In this document: positions 26,146 through 34,923 of the stretch, piece by piece
Position numbering within the stretch: the stretch's first letter is position 1
How the letters are laid out: each line of letters begins with the position of its first letter
NCBI RefSeq assembly: GCF_002806945.1
Contig: NZ_NIHC01000005.1
Span: 124,001-188,000, forward strand
Length of the DNA stretch: 64,000 bases
Direction of reading: 5' to 3'
From: Marinobacter salexigens
Lineage (GTDB): Bacteria; Pseudomonadota; Gammaproteobacteria; Pseudomonadales; Oleiphilaceae
Translations under genes and position numbers: made by a program
Notes under the pieces: generated by a model
Database searches by the model: none
Told to the model about the DNA's origin: nothing
The model's input: only the letters and a program-made list of their open reading frames with translations

Positions 26146-26475
26146 ATGGCAAATAAACCGGATTGGTCTAAAGAGGAACAGGCCGTTCAGGCCGTACAAA
26201 TGGCCTTCGACCTCTCCAAAGACATTCAGCGAGCATTTCGGGTCTCTGCAGCAATACAGAACATGAGCACCTCCGACATGGTGCGCAAAGTTCTGGAACT
26301 GCCCTATCAGAAAACCCGGGCAAGGCCGCGTTTGACCATTACCCTGAAAGATGAAGACTTCGAGTTGCTGGCCCGCAAGTACGACCTTGACCCGCAAGAT
26401 CGGGCGACGATTCGCCAGCGAGTTTCGGAGGATTTACAGGTGTTCGCCCGTAGCTATCTGACCGAATCTGAGTGA
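26146..26475 (+). CDS. Small protein, possible ribbon-helix-helix regulator
   Basis: A 109-residue protein I do not recognise by name. Residues 24-47 (AFRVSAAIQNMSTSDMVRKV) resemble the strand-helix-helix of MetJ/Arc-type DNA-binding proteins, with the N-capping S-x-S motif and hydrophobic pattern before helix 2. The second half (TITLKDEDFELLARKYDLD...) could be a second helix-rich module. It is the third gene of the yjfI-pspA arm. If it is a DNA-binding protein, the paired TTGACA-N5-TGTCAA palindromes upstream would be the natural target; that is inference. Confidence 0.6.
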   Translation: MANKPDWSKEEQAVQAVQMAFDLSKDIQRAFRVSAAIQNMSTSDMVRKVLELPYQKTRARPRLTITLKDEDFELLARKYDLDPQDRATIRQRVSEDLQVFARSYLTESE

Positions 26476-26491
26476 CCACCGTCGCAACCGC

Positions 26492-27352
26492 TCACTGCAA
26501 GCTCACCACGACACCAAGCACTGCGATGATCAAAACGGAGGTCAGTGCAGTCATTCGTACAAAGCTTCGGTCTGCTTTAATGCTGACATCGGACGTTGCA
26601 ACTGCCGCCTGAGCAGGATGGCCAGGTATATCCGTTTGGGTGTTAACGACGTCAGATGTTTCAGTCTGCTCAGGTACGGGGAACGTGTAGAGCGGTTGAC
26701 GCCACTCATCGAACAAAGCCTGTTCGGCAGAAGTGATAGTACTTCGGGCCTTTGGACCGTTACGCAGACTACCGTCAGGATTAAGCAGAATCACACCATC
26801 ATCGTCGTCGTAAACCAACCAACTCTCAGCATCACCAACCTCCTGATCGCCCTCGATCGTCGTGATAGTCCAACGCTGAGCCATGACAGGCCCAGTGCCC
26901 ATTTCATCATTCGCCGGCAGTTCAAGGAGCTTTGCCCGATACAAGCGTTCGGTGCCAGACTCATTTTTCGCGATACCGGCTAAACCGAGAATATGCAAAA
27001 TGGAGTCAACCACCACGCCACCATCTGAACCAGCCCAGACAACCCACGCGCCCAGCACCGCAGCATTTCTTGCAAGTTCTTTGAGAGCAACCGGCTTTAT
27101 GGAAATATTCCCGTCACCCGCCGAAAGCCGGTAGTCCGCCAACTCTGCTTCAACCGCTTCAGGATCTGTGCCAGCGAGGAAGGCCAAATGATCGTGCACC
27201 TCCACCAAGGCAGGTAGCTCTCCCTCACAGCCATTGTTTACAAACACGGCATAAAAAGTGTGAGCTTGCCACTCACGCACCAGTGAAACGTATTCTCTGG
27301 CGACAACAAGCCTGCCGAACTCTTCAATACAGGCAACTGATTTTTCTTCCAT
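26492..27352 (-). CDS. Tail-anchored protein A, T6SS island paralogue
   Basis: A 286-residue protein I do not recognise. The soluble part (1-260) is acidic; the last 25 residues form one transmembrane helix (LTSVLIIAVLGVVVSL), so it is probably anchored in the inner membrane with its bulk in the cytoplasm or periplasm. It is a clear paralogue of the next gene upstream: M-E-[ED] starts align without gaps to the REW/RDW tryptophan at position 28, and LARNA-LGAW, ERLY, AEQALFD blocks are shared. The start at 27352 rests on that alignment. Last gene of the VgrG island; a candidate immunity or accessory protein. Confidence 0.7.
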   Translation of the reverse strand: MEEKSVACIEEFGRLVVAREYVSLVREWQAHTFYAVFVNNGCEGELPALVEVHDHLAFLAGTDPEAVEAELADYRLSAGDGNISIKPVALKELARNAAVLGAWVVWAGSDGGVVVDSILHILGLAGIAKNESGTERLYRAKLLELPANDEMGTGPVMAQRWTITTIEGDQEVGDAESWLVYDDDDGVILLNPDGSLRNGPKARSTITSAEQALFDEWRQPLYTFPVPEQTETSDVVNTQTDIPGHPAQAAVATSDVSIKADRSFVRMTALTSVLIIAVLGVVVSLQ

Positions 27353-27429
27353 GATTATGCTATTCCATCGTTTATGAAAAGCTCGACCCCTTGGGTCAGA
27401 CCGGATCAGACTCCCGCTTGTGCCCCGAC

Positions 27430-29064
27430 TCATATTCCATAGAGGACCATGAGCAAAAATATAAAAGCCATGAACCCAGCGCATGCCCAGAAGACCCCAG
27501 CAATGCCGTTGGGGTCTTTGCTACCTTGCACATCCAGCTTGGCCTGATCACTCAGGCCCTGTTTCGCAAGATAGTATTCAAAGTCCGAGATTAGCTGAGT
27601 GTTGGACGTCCGGATGCCGGCATACCAATCTTTGGGAAACTCGATTGCGGCAACAGGTACCATCAGAAACGCACACATGGAAACAAAGGGCACCGAGCCA
27701 TTAACCAACAGAGAATCCCGCCCGACTAATCCGCGGGGAAGATCCGAAGCGGGAACCCGGCACTCTTCTAGAACTTCACAAACGTAACCCTCAGGTACTT
27801 CACTGTGAACAAGCACGGGAACCTGCTGTGCACCACACGGCATGCAAGCCAGGGCAGGAAAACGTCCGTCGGTCGCATCCGGAACGAAGAGGCGATTCAT
27901 GTTATCAGGACAAAACGGCTTTACGCCCTCGAACTGGCCTAACACCAGATGCGCAGGCTTTCCCGGGTCTCGCCCTTGCCAGAACAGCACCCAGGCAATC
28001 GCCCTTATAAGTCGCGACTTCAAGTGTTCCGGCACTTCATGGACACCAGGCTCCTGGGGCAGCCAAACCTCCCCGGTGTAATCCGTCATGGCGAGCCCAT
28101 CCCCGCCCAAGGGCAAGCTCCACTCGGGATGGTCGGCAAACAAGATACGGAACCGCCGCCCATCCACTCTCAAAAGTTCATCGCTATCCTGCTCTTCTAC
28201 TTCAGGAATCACCTGGTCTTCAATAACTTCCAATTGCAGCTTGGTGGCATCCGGCATGATTTGATTATGAACAGCACGTTCAAGATCATAGAAAGAACGA
28301 AGATGCTCTTCGTCAACGATGGCAGGAGCCGGGACGTAAGTGTCTGCGCTTTTAGCATTTTCATCCGCTTCATTCTCGCCTTCACTCCCCTCTTTCAAAG
28401 CGGCATAGTCGTATGGAGGTTCGGCCCACCAATCAAACAGTGCCTGCTCTTCAGCGGACAACTCGCTACGATTTTTAGCACCACCTTTTGGGCCAAGGCC
28501 AGGCCCAAACACCACAAGCCCCCGATCATCGAAGATAAGATCTTCTCGCGCCACTTCGGTAGCCGAATCCCCAGACACGGTGCTGATGACCCAGCTTTGC
28601 GCCTTGATTATCTCGACGAGCCCGCCCGGGTTTTGAAGTTCATGGATGTTCGCCTGATACAAACGCTCCTGGCCTGAAGGCTCCTGTTTAATAGCCTTCA
28701 TTCCGATTAAATGCATCAGCGACGTGTTCATGATTACTTTGGATCCGGTCCAGCAGAGCCACGCACCTAAAAGAAACGCATTCCTTGCGAGCTCTCCCAA
28801 GGGAACCGGTTTGACAAAAATGTCCAGCTCTTCGTCGAAACTGAAGTCTTTGATAGCTGCCCGGGCCGCTACCGGGTCTGGACTACCGATGAAGCATCGT
28901 CCGTCTTCGATAGGAAGCAAGACAGGTAATTCCAGATCGTGTCGTTTTTTTGCAAATAGCGTGTGAAAGATAACTTCTCGCCAGTCCCTTATCAGGCCTA
29001 TGTGGTTTTCACTAGCGATAAGGTCGGTGAAGGCGCTCTCTGCTGGTACAAATGAATCTTCCAT
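27430..29064 (-). CDS. Tail-anchored protein B, longer T6SS island paralogue
   Basis: A 544-residue protein, not recognised. Residues 1-250 match protein A (GELARNAFLLGAWLCWTGS, SGQERLYQANIHEL, SAEEQALFDWWAEPPYDY). A second region (about 290-510) has no counterpart in A and looks like a separate beta-rich domain. A C-terminal helix (FWACAGFMAFIFLLMVLYG) anchors it. The start at 29064 follows the paralogue alignment; the frame is open up to 29154. It lies downstream of the VasX-like effector and DUF6708 genes and could neutralise the effector at the membrane. That role is inferred from position only. Confidence 0.68.
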   Translation of the reverse strand: MEDSFVPAESAFTDLIASENHIGLIRDWREVIFHTLFAKKRHDLELPVLLPIEDGRCFIGSPDPVAARAAIKDFSFDEELDIFVKPVPLGELARNAFLLGAWLCWTGSKVIMNTSLMHLIGMKAIKQEPSGQERLYQANIHELQNPGGLVEIIKAQSWVISTVSGDSATEVAREDLIFDDRGLVVFGPGLGPKGGAKNRSELSAEEQALFDWWAEPPYDYAALKEGSEGENEADENAKSADTYVPAPAIVDEEHLRSFYDLERAVHNQIMPDATKLQLEVIEDQVIPEVEEQDSDELLRVDGRRFRILFADHPEWSLPLGGDGLAMTDYTGEVWLPQEPGVHEVPEHLKSRLIRAIAWVLFWQGRDPGKPAHLVLGQFEGVKPFCPDNMNRLFVPDATDGRFPALACMPCGAQQVPVLVHSEVPEGYVCEVLEECRVPASDLPRGLVGRDSLLVNGSVPFVSMCAFLMVPVAAIEFPKDWYAGIRTSNTQLISDFEYYLAKQGLSDQAKLDVQGSKDPNGIAGVFWACAGFMAFIFLLMVLYGI

Positions 29065-29161
29065 GATTCTAACTGCCTGTTCTTTTGGTTTTGGCGACCC
29101 TTGCCCGTCAAGGATCTTCTTTGTCATCATGTTCGCGCCGCGACAGCGCAACACTCAGGCT

Positions 29162-29218
29162 GTCCCGCTGGGACGGCGTAGTTCCTATTCAGAACCAACG
29201 GGCGCTGCCTTGCGCCCG
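29162..29218 (-). other. Hairpins in the 204-base gap below the DUF6708 gene
   Basis: Two small stems, GTCCC-GCT-GGGAC and CGGGCGC-TGCCTT-GCGCCCG, lie between the DUF6708 gene and paralogue B. They may end or attenuate the vgrG-effector transcript and let the paralogues be expressed on their own; no T-run supports a strong terminator. Confidence 0.4.
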
Positions 29219-29268
29219 CTCATTGCAGATCCACTGGTTTTCATCGCACATCCGGATGTTCGGAAAGC

Positions 29269-30327
29269 TCACGAGGCGTAACTCAATTTCTCTTCCATCA
29301 AGTTCGGCCGCTGCGCCGTGTTAATGATGGTGACATCTGTAAACATCCGGTCCACTTTTTTCTTGAAGGTCTGGTCGTCCATATCCCGCCAGTAGCGAGG
29401 AGGACGGCCAGTCTGCTGGTCATGTTCCGCAGTGACCGGATCCAGCGGGCGGTACTTCTCCAGCATGGGCATCTCTGGCAAAGGGCGGGTCACGTCCATG
29501 TAGTTCTGGATAAAGTCCCAGTAGGCGTAGCACATGGTGGCACTGCCGTGGGCACCCAGAATGTCACCGACCGTTACGTCCAGCTTGCTGTAGCGATGAG
29601 ACAGCACCAGATCAAACAAGGTGCCAAACCGGTCTACCCGCGCACAGCACCAGGCGTCGAACTCATAGAAAGGTTTTTCGATGACAACTGGGGGTTTTCT
29701 GGGCAGGAAGGGGAGCTTCCGGGAATATTGCCAGACCTTGATCATTCCGGTACGCCGGTTGAACTCCCACTCGGGGCCCCGGCCGTTTTGATGGAGCCAT
29801 TTGGGGAAGAGGCGGAAGATTAAATCGGAGAAAAGCATTAAAGCCCAACCGCCCAACAAAAAAACGACTTCCATCGGGATTAAACTTTGCAGGAATTCCG
29901 TCCAAGCTTGCCCTCTCGCACCAAATAAAGGTGAAACCAAGATCAAAACAACCAAAACGATAGGGGACACGATGTAAGCCCATACTTTTCCTGCAACATA
30001 TATCGTATCGAAAAAACGGGCTTGGAGCGCCAAAGGCGCATGCCGAAAACATTCGTGACTGTTCTCAACGTAAAGGCCGTGCTTGTCGGCCAGGTCTTCC
30101 TTCTTCTCCAGCTTACGCAGTTTCTTGGGAGGATCATCGGACATAAAGCAGGGTGGCATAACATCCCGAGTATTACCCCACGGCAGACGCAAACTGGCAG
30201 ACCGATCCAGGCCGGTGCGGTTCAACTCCTCCGTCTGATTTTTCTGTGGAGGAATGGAATAGGGACGGTAGGCAAAGGGCCCATAGTGCGCGTTGGTGTT
30301 GGCACCGTCGGAATGGCTATTCAACAT
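29269..30327 (-). CDS. DUF6708 membrane protein of the T6SS effector locus
   Basis: A 352-residue protein with a polar N-terminus (1-100), two transmembrane helices (about 120-142 and 152-172) and a C-terminal cytosolic region with the EFNRRTGMIKVW stretch, which I associate with the DUF6708 family found beside VgrG/VasX-type genes. Its ATG lies inside the end of the effector gene (11-base overlap, AGGAAA directly before the start), so its translation is coupled to the effector. Likely an immunity or effector-loading membrane protein; the exact role is not established. Confidence 0.72.
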   Translation of the reverse strand: MLNSHSDGANTNAHYGPFAYRPYSIPPQKNQTEELNRTGLDRSASLRLPWGNTRDVMPPCFMSDDPPKKLRKLEKKEDLADKHGLYVENSHECFRHAPLALQARFFDTIYVAGKVWAYIVSPIVLVVLILVSPLFGARGQAWTEFLQSLIPMEVVFLLGGWALMLFSDLIFRLFPKWLHQNGRGPEWEFNRRTGMIKVWQYSRKLPFLPRKPPVVIEKPFYEFDAWCCARVDRFGTLFDLVLSHRYSKLDVTVGDILGAHGSATMCYAYWDFIQNYMDVTRPLPEMPMLEKYRPLDPVTAEHDQQTGRPPRYWRDMDDQTFKKKVDRMFTDVTIINTAQRPNLMEEKLSYAS

Positions 30328-33300
30328 TTTCCTGAACTCTTTGGGTATACCAGTACGGCTGGCGTATTTGCTTGAAATTCGGTTTGCTATGCAGCTCGTT
30401 GTCTTGGTCGAACGTCAAAGGATCTTCCGGAGGTGGAGCCGGGAAAACCATCAACAAACCATCTGCTGCTTTCCTTGCCTGAATCTGCACTTTGGCACGC
30501 CACCGGTAGGTTTTGGTTTCCCACACATCGCGCTCCCAAGGCCAACTATCTAGCTGCCGTCGCTCATTGGCTGGAGCTTTCAGGTAGATGTGCGCACCGG
30601 TTTCCGACTGCTCAGTCAACAGGCGATGCTTCTTAATACCCTCGCCAGAGATCTTGTTCACCCAAGCCTGGCCCCGACCTCTTGTAACAGCGATCGTTTC
30701 AAACAGCTGCAGCTCAACGGTTACTTTGGCAAACATCCCCGAACTAAATAATCCCGGGATGGCACTGTCAATTACCAGACGTTCACTGGCATTCGAAAGG
30801 GCGGCTACCCTCTCAGCAGTTTCGCCTTCGAACCCGCCCTCTCGCGCCTGCTGGCGTAGTGGGTTATATTCCATCCGGACAGACACGCCCATCAATAAGC
30901 TGATCAAACGGTGGTAGGCTATATCCGGCTCTTTCAAAAATGGCTTTTCAGCCATTGAACCGAAAGGCCCGTGCCTCATCCAAACATCCAGCGGTTCGTC
31001 ACTGAATGCGAACACAGTAGCCAGACCTGCCACTGCCAGAACCACACCAGCCACCAGCCAGCCTTTCGGCCCGAGCACCAACAGCAAGCCCGGTTTACCC
31101 ACCAAACTGGCGAAACCGAAGGCTACGCCACTGCCAGCAATCAAGCCATAGCCGACTGCCGCCGCGTTGTTACCCATGCGATATTCGTAGTAAGAATCGA
31201 ATCCTGCATCCAGCGCCATCAAAAAGCCAGCTGCCGCACCCAGCCCGCTTCTTATAGTTAAAGGGGTTCCCAAACGGCGCGTAAATGCTTGCCCAGGCTT
31301 GCCTGACAATTTTAAAGACAGAACTTTTGATGGGCCCAACATCCATCGTTCACTGATTGCCGTAGCTGCAGCCAAGAGATCGGCTCCGGCACTGAACATT
31401 TTGATATTGCCGGACCTGCTGCCCTTTACTCGTGATTGATAATTATATGCGGCCCAAACACTCGAAGCGTTATGAAGCTCCATCAACCCCACAAACAGTG
31501 GGAATACCGGCTTGTTCAACACGCGGTACAGCCGACTGCTGTTTTTGCTGTCAATTTCAGCTTGACCAATCTGGTTTGCTGCATCATTGGCCGCTTTCAA
31601 GTCACCTACGTATTGCTCTTTTTGGCGAGTCAGATCCTTTTGGTTCGCCGCGTCCTGCTCAAAAGCCTTCAGCTCCTTCTTCGCTCTTTCCATTTCCTCT
31701 CTGGCGGCGTTCAGGTTTCGAGTCGCTATTGCAGCAGCCGCTGTAGGCGTGTCTGGAAAGTTATCAGCAAGGTTCTCAATCTCAGACAATTTGTGGACAG
31801 AGTTCAGGAATCGGGACTCGGCAGCAGAGATCTCCGCAATCATTTTGGCGATCGCTTCGGTTTTCGGTATTACCAACACATAGGCATCCTCTGCTACTTC
31901 AGAGGCAATAGCCGCGGCCTGACTTCTCCTTTTGTTAGTAGACGCAAGCACTTCCTTGCTGCCTTCCTGCTGAATAAAATCCCCGAACAGAGCAATAGCC
32001 TCTTTATCACCAAAGGATCCCAGCCGATGCTTGCTGATTTCAAATACGAAGTAATCCTTCTGAAGAGCCTTGGAGAAGCGCATAAGCTCCATTTGTCCGA
32101 GCAAACGTGGTAGCGATCGGCGCAGTTGCTCAAGAGAGTTTGAGTACAGCTTCATCCGTCCGAGGATGGCAGTTTCCGCAAGGGCTTGCTTCTGAAGCGC
32201 TAACTCCTGGTAACGTGTTTCCATCTGGCTCAGCTTGTTGCGAATATCCTCAAGCTCAACCTTCTGCCCCTTGAGGTTAGTAATTCTCCGCTCAGTCGCC
32301 CAACGCTGGTTTTCAAGCTCGGCTTTTCGCAACCGCAGGTTTTCCAGCTCTTTGTTAACATCGGCAAGCTCTCTGTTTCTTGCCTGAATCCCGTGGCTGG
32401 CATGGTGGATTGCTGCCCACATATTGCCGTGGACGCTCATCAATACCTGACTGCCCATCCTAAGATTAGCGGTCAACAGCGTGGCGTAAGAACCCGCAGC
32501 CGCTTCAATACTAATTTCCAGCCCATCGATGGTTTTAAGGTCATCGATTTCCAGAAGATCCGTTTCCGCCATGGCCGCAAGCTCTGCATCCCGGAATCGC
32601 CCATTTCCTCGGTTAGTCTGCGGTTCGGTTGGGGGCTTGTATGGCTTCTTCAGGTCTTCCGCGCTGTACCGTGGAAATAGCAGCAAACGCAGTACCCTGC
32701 TGTGCCGGCCGGCACACAAACCCTCAAGCCACTGCTTACCCTGACCATCCCCTGCACCTTCAACGCCTATGCTGAGGGCATCACATTCGGCAGGCTCGGT
32801 AACCAGATTCATCACCAGAGTGGTGACAAAGTTGAACGCGCCTGCATAGTCATAACTATAATGCGTGAACAAGTCCGTTAGCACATGGTGGGTTCGTTCA
32901 TCAGACAACCGTGCCAGCAAGTCGGTGTGGATCTCTTCCAGATAACGTCGGGCCAAGGTGCGTTCAGACAGCGCAAGAGATCGTTCCAGCTCTTTTCTTC
33001 CGTGACCCGATACTTCCGCCATGTGTTTATGAAGGGAATTCGGTTTAGATGCTACTGTTTCAGGCTCAAGAACCGAGTGAACCAATAGCGCCGAGTCGAA
33101 GTAAGGCCGTACCTTTGCCCTCCGCACTGCAGCATTCATGAACCAAGCTGCAACCTGTCGGCGCCGCTGATTGTAACGAAGTTGGTATATTGGATCATCC
33201 AGCCTTATCACACCGATACCACGGGCTTTGGCTTGCTCAGTGCAGTCAGCAACACAGGGCTCAACTTCTGCCCATGAAAATGGCTCAGGCTCGTCGGAGC

Positions 33301-34333
33301 GAATGAGCTCTTGAAGCGTATTGTGCAGACAGTTAGATAGCGCTGTCATCTCAGCCCGCTCATCTTCAGCAATGGGATCCTCCGGATCCGGATCTTCATG
33401 GCGCTGGTGCAACGACAACGCCTCCTTCCTCGCTATATCCGCATAGTTCGCGTTCAGATCCAGCAAATATTTCTCGGGGCGATCAAACTGCCACTCCAAA
33501 GCCGGCTTTCGCGGCCTTTGGGATTCCATATGCAGGGCTAAAAATGCCGAAGTAGCCTCACTGGAGATTTTTGAATTGCTGGTACCTTCTTTGCCATCGG
33601 CATTAAATCTCATGCTTACAGTGTTGCAGCGGCCACCTCTGTCTCTAACTGACCGCTCAAGGTGGTTTATTCGCTCTCCTGGCCACTGAGACTCGCTGTA
33701 AGCGGCTTGCAAACTCAGCCAGCCTCCATTAACTCTTGCGGGAAGCCAGATTTCTTCAAGCCCGGTTCCGGTGACCTCTCTATAGCCTGCTTTCAGTGTT
33801 CCACTAGTCTGGCGATAGTCATAAAGCGCGACATCCGAGTAGCTGGTAACACCGCTTTCATCGATCCGTATCTCAAGCTCCCGCCACAACTTGCCTTCAT
33901 GGAACAGGTAAAGGAATCCCGCTCTCGCAAGCACATGATGTACCGGATTATCTCCCTGCAACTCAACGCCAGATATCAGGGTGGCGGGAACAATAGGCAG
34001 AATGACATGATGCTGCCGTTCAAGTTCGCGATCAATGCTGCCTGCACTTTCAAGAAACGGCACTCTGATCGGGGCACCTTCAGCTTCGATTTCTATCCAA
34101 ATGTTTCGGCGTGGCTGCCCTTTCCATGGCCATACATGAAGAACTGAATCATCCAGAATTTCTACTGCAACCTGTTTCTCCAGCCACTCTTGCTGCTCAT
34201 TGTTGCTTTCATCAAAGATTCGGAACGCATGCCCCTCCGGGTGCTCCTTACCAATCACCTCAACAATCAGCGATTCACCTTCACACGCAGGGCCACAGTT
34301 TGCGGGCACTGGTTTTGAATTATTGTCAGACAT
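30317..34333 (-). CDS. VasX-like type VI secretion effector
   Basis: A 1338-residue protein resembling the VasX / BTH_I2691 group of colicin-like T6SS effectors, which disturb the target inner membrane. The N-terminal region (to about 210) has the RAGFLYLFHEGKLWRE segment typical of the VasX N-terminal domain. A long coiled coil spans about 650-740. Hydrophobic segments cluster at about 1030-1115 (AAAGFLMALDAGF, KGWLVAGVVLAVAGLATVF). Start at 34333 is nine bases after AAGGA; an ATG three codons earlier abuts the ribosome site. It follows vgrG and DUF4123, the normal delivery gene order. Confidence 0.82.
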   Translation of the reverse strand: MSDNNSKPVPANCGPACEGESLIVEVIGKEHPEGHAFRIFDESNNEQQEWLEKQVAVEILDDSVLHVWPWKGQPRRNIWIEIEAEGAPIRVPFLESAGSIDRELERQHHVILPIVPATLISGVELQGDNPVHHVLARAGFLYLFHEGKLWRELEIRIDESGVTSYSDVALYDYRQTSGTLKAGYREVTGTGLEEIWLPARVNGGWLSLQAAYSESQWPGERINHLERSVRDRGGRCNTVSMRFNADGKEGTSNSKISSEATSAFLALHMESQRPRKPALEWQFDRPEKYLLDLNANYADIARKEALSLHQRHEDPDPEDPIAEDERAEMTALSNCLHNTLQELIRSDEPEPFSWAEVEPCVADCTEQAKARGIGVIRLDDPIYQLRYNQRRRQVAAWFMNAAVRRAKVRPYFDSALLVHSVLEPETVASKPNSLHKHMAEVSGHGRKELERSLALSERTLARRYLEEIHTDLLARLSDERTHHVLTDLFTHYSYDYAGAFNFVTTLVMNLVTEPAECDALSIGVEGAGDGQGKQWLEGLCAGRHSRVLRLLLFPRYSAEDLKKPYKPPTEPQTNRGNGRFRDAELAAMAETDLLEIDDLKTIDGLEISIEAAAGSYATLLTANLRMGSQVLMSVHGNMWAAIHHASHGIQARNRELADVNKELENLRLRKAELENQRWATERRITNLKGQKVELEDIRNKLSQMETRYQELALQKQALAETAILGRMKLYSNSLEQLRRSLPRLLGQMELMRFSKALQKDYFVFEISKHRLGSFGDKEAIALFGDFIQQEGSKEVLASTNKRRSQAAAIASEVAEDAYVLVIPKTEAIAKMIAEISAAESRFLNSVHKLSEIENLADNFPDTPTAAAAIATRNLNAAREEMERAKKELKAFEQDAANQKDLTRQKEQYVGDLKAANDAANQIGQAEIDSKNSSRLYRVLNKPVFPLFVGLMELHNASSVWAAYNYQSRVKGSRSGNIKMFSAGADLLAAATAISERWMLGPSKVLSLKLSGKPGQAFTRRLGTPLTIRSGLGAAAGFLMALDAGFDSYYEYRMGNNAAAVGYGLIAGSGVAFGFASLVGKPGLLLVLGPKGWLVAGVVLAVAGLATVFAFSDEPLDVWMRHGPFGSMAEKPFLKEPDIAYHRLISLLMGVSVRMEYNPLRQQAREGGFEGETAERVAALSNASERLVIDSAIPGLFSSGMFAKVTVELQLFETIAVTRGRGQAWVNKISGEGIKKHRLLTEQSETGAHIYLKAPANERRQLDSWPWERDVWETKTYRWRAKVQIQARKAADGLLMVFPAPPPEDPLTFDQDNELHSKPNFKQIRQPYWYTQRVQENVE

Positions 34334-34372
34334 CCCTGTCATTCCTTGCTTTTTATACCGGTAAATTCACAT

Positions 34373-34912
34373 TCAAAGATTGGCGGAGTTCAATGCCTGC
34401 CACTGAGTCTCACTCAGAGTCGGCATTGGGAGCATGGTAAGCGGATCAGGCCATTCCGTGGTATGCCATCGCTTACCTTCAGGCTCTCCAAACCAGTAGA
34501 TTACACGCTCAACCACATCCACCCCGGGTTTTGAGGTGGGGGCCAGCTGGTGCCAGATTTGTGGATCGTAAAATCGTAAAAGTCCTTGGCGCTGGCCATC
34601 AAAACGCACCTTCAGTCGTGTTCTTAACCACTTGGTTATCGACTCAAAGCTACCCTCCGACTCCAGAATAAGGCCGTTTAACTGGCCATTCTTCAAACCT
34701 GCCAAAGCCCACTGGTACTCGGAGCTTTGCTGAGCAGCTTTCAGGATAACCGGGCTTTCTGCCAAATAGAGTTGCCACTCTGTATCGGCAAACAGGTAAA
34801 CCCACTCCGGATTCTCTGCGTGCTCATAAAGCATCCTTGTGATTAGAGTTCTCTCGCCAGATTCCAAAACTAGGTATCTGATCGTGTTGCTCGTTAATTT
34901 ATCCAATGCCAC
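34373..34912 (-). CDS. DUF4123 T6SS effector adaptor (Tap/TEC type)
   Basis: A 179-residue DUF4123 protein, the adaptor that loads a cargo effector on to its VgrG. The pattern fits the family: a helical/beta core with YLFADTEWQLYLAESPVIL near residues 40-60, followed by WLRTRLKVRF and LLRFYDPQIW, the conserved R-FYDP block. It begins 11 bases after vgrG and is followed 39 bases later by the VasX-like gene, so it most likely pairs those two. Confidence 0.88.
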   Translation of the reverse strand: MALDKLTSNTIRYLVLESGERTLITRMLYEHAENPEWVYLFADTEWQLYLAESPVILKAAQQSSEYQWALAGLKNGQLNGLILESEGSFESITKWLRTRLKVRFDGQRQGLLRFYDPQIWHQLAPTSKPGVDVVERVIYWFGEPEGKRWHTTEWPDPLTMLPMPTLSETQWQALNSANL

Positions 34913-34923
34913 GCTGCCCTCGC

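Noticed and set aside
29064-29154. Upstream in-frame starts for paralogue B
   Set aside because: The extra 30 residues have no ribosome site and no match in paralogue A, whose start aligns exactly with Met at 29064.
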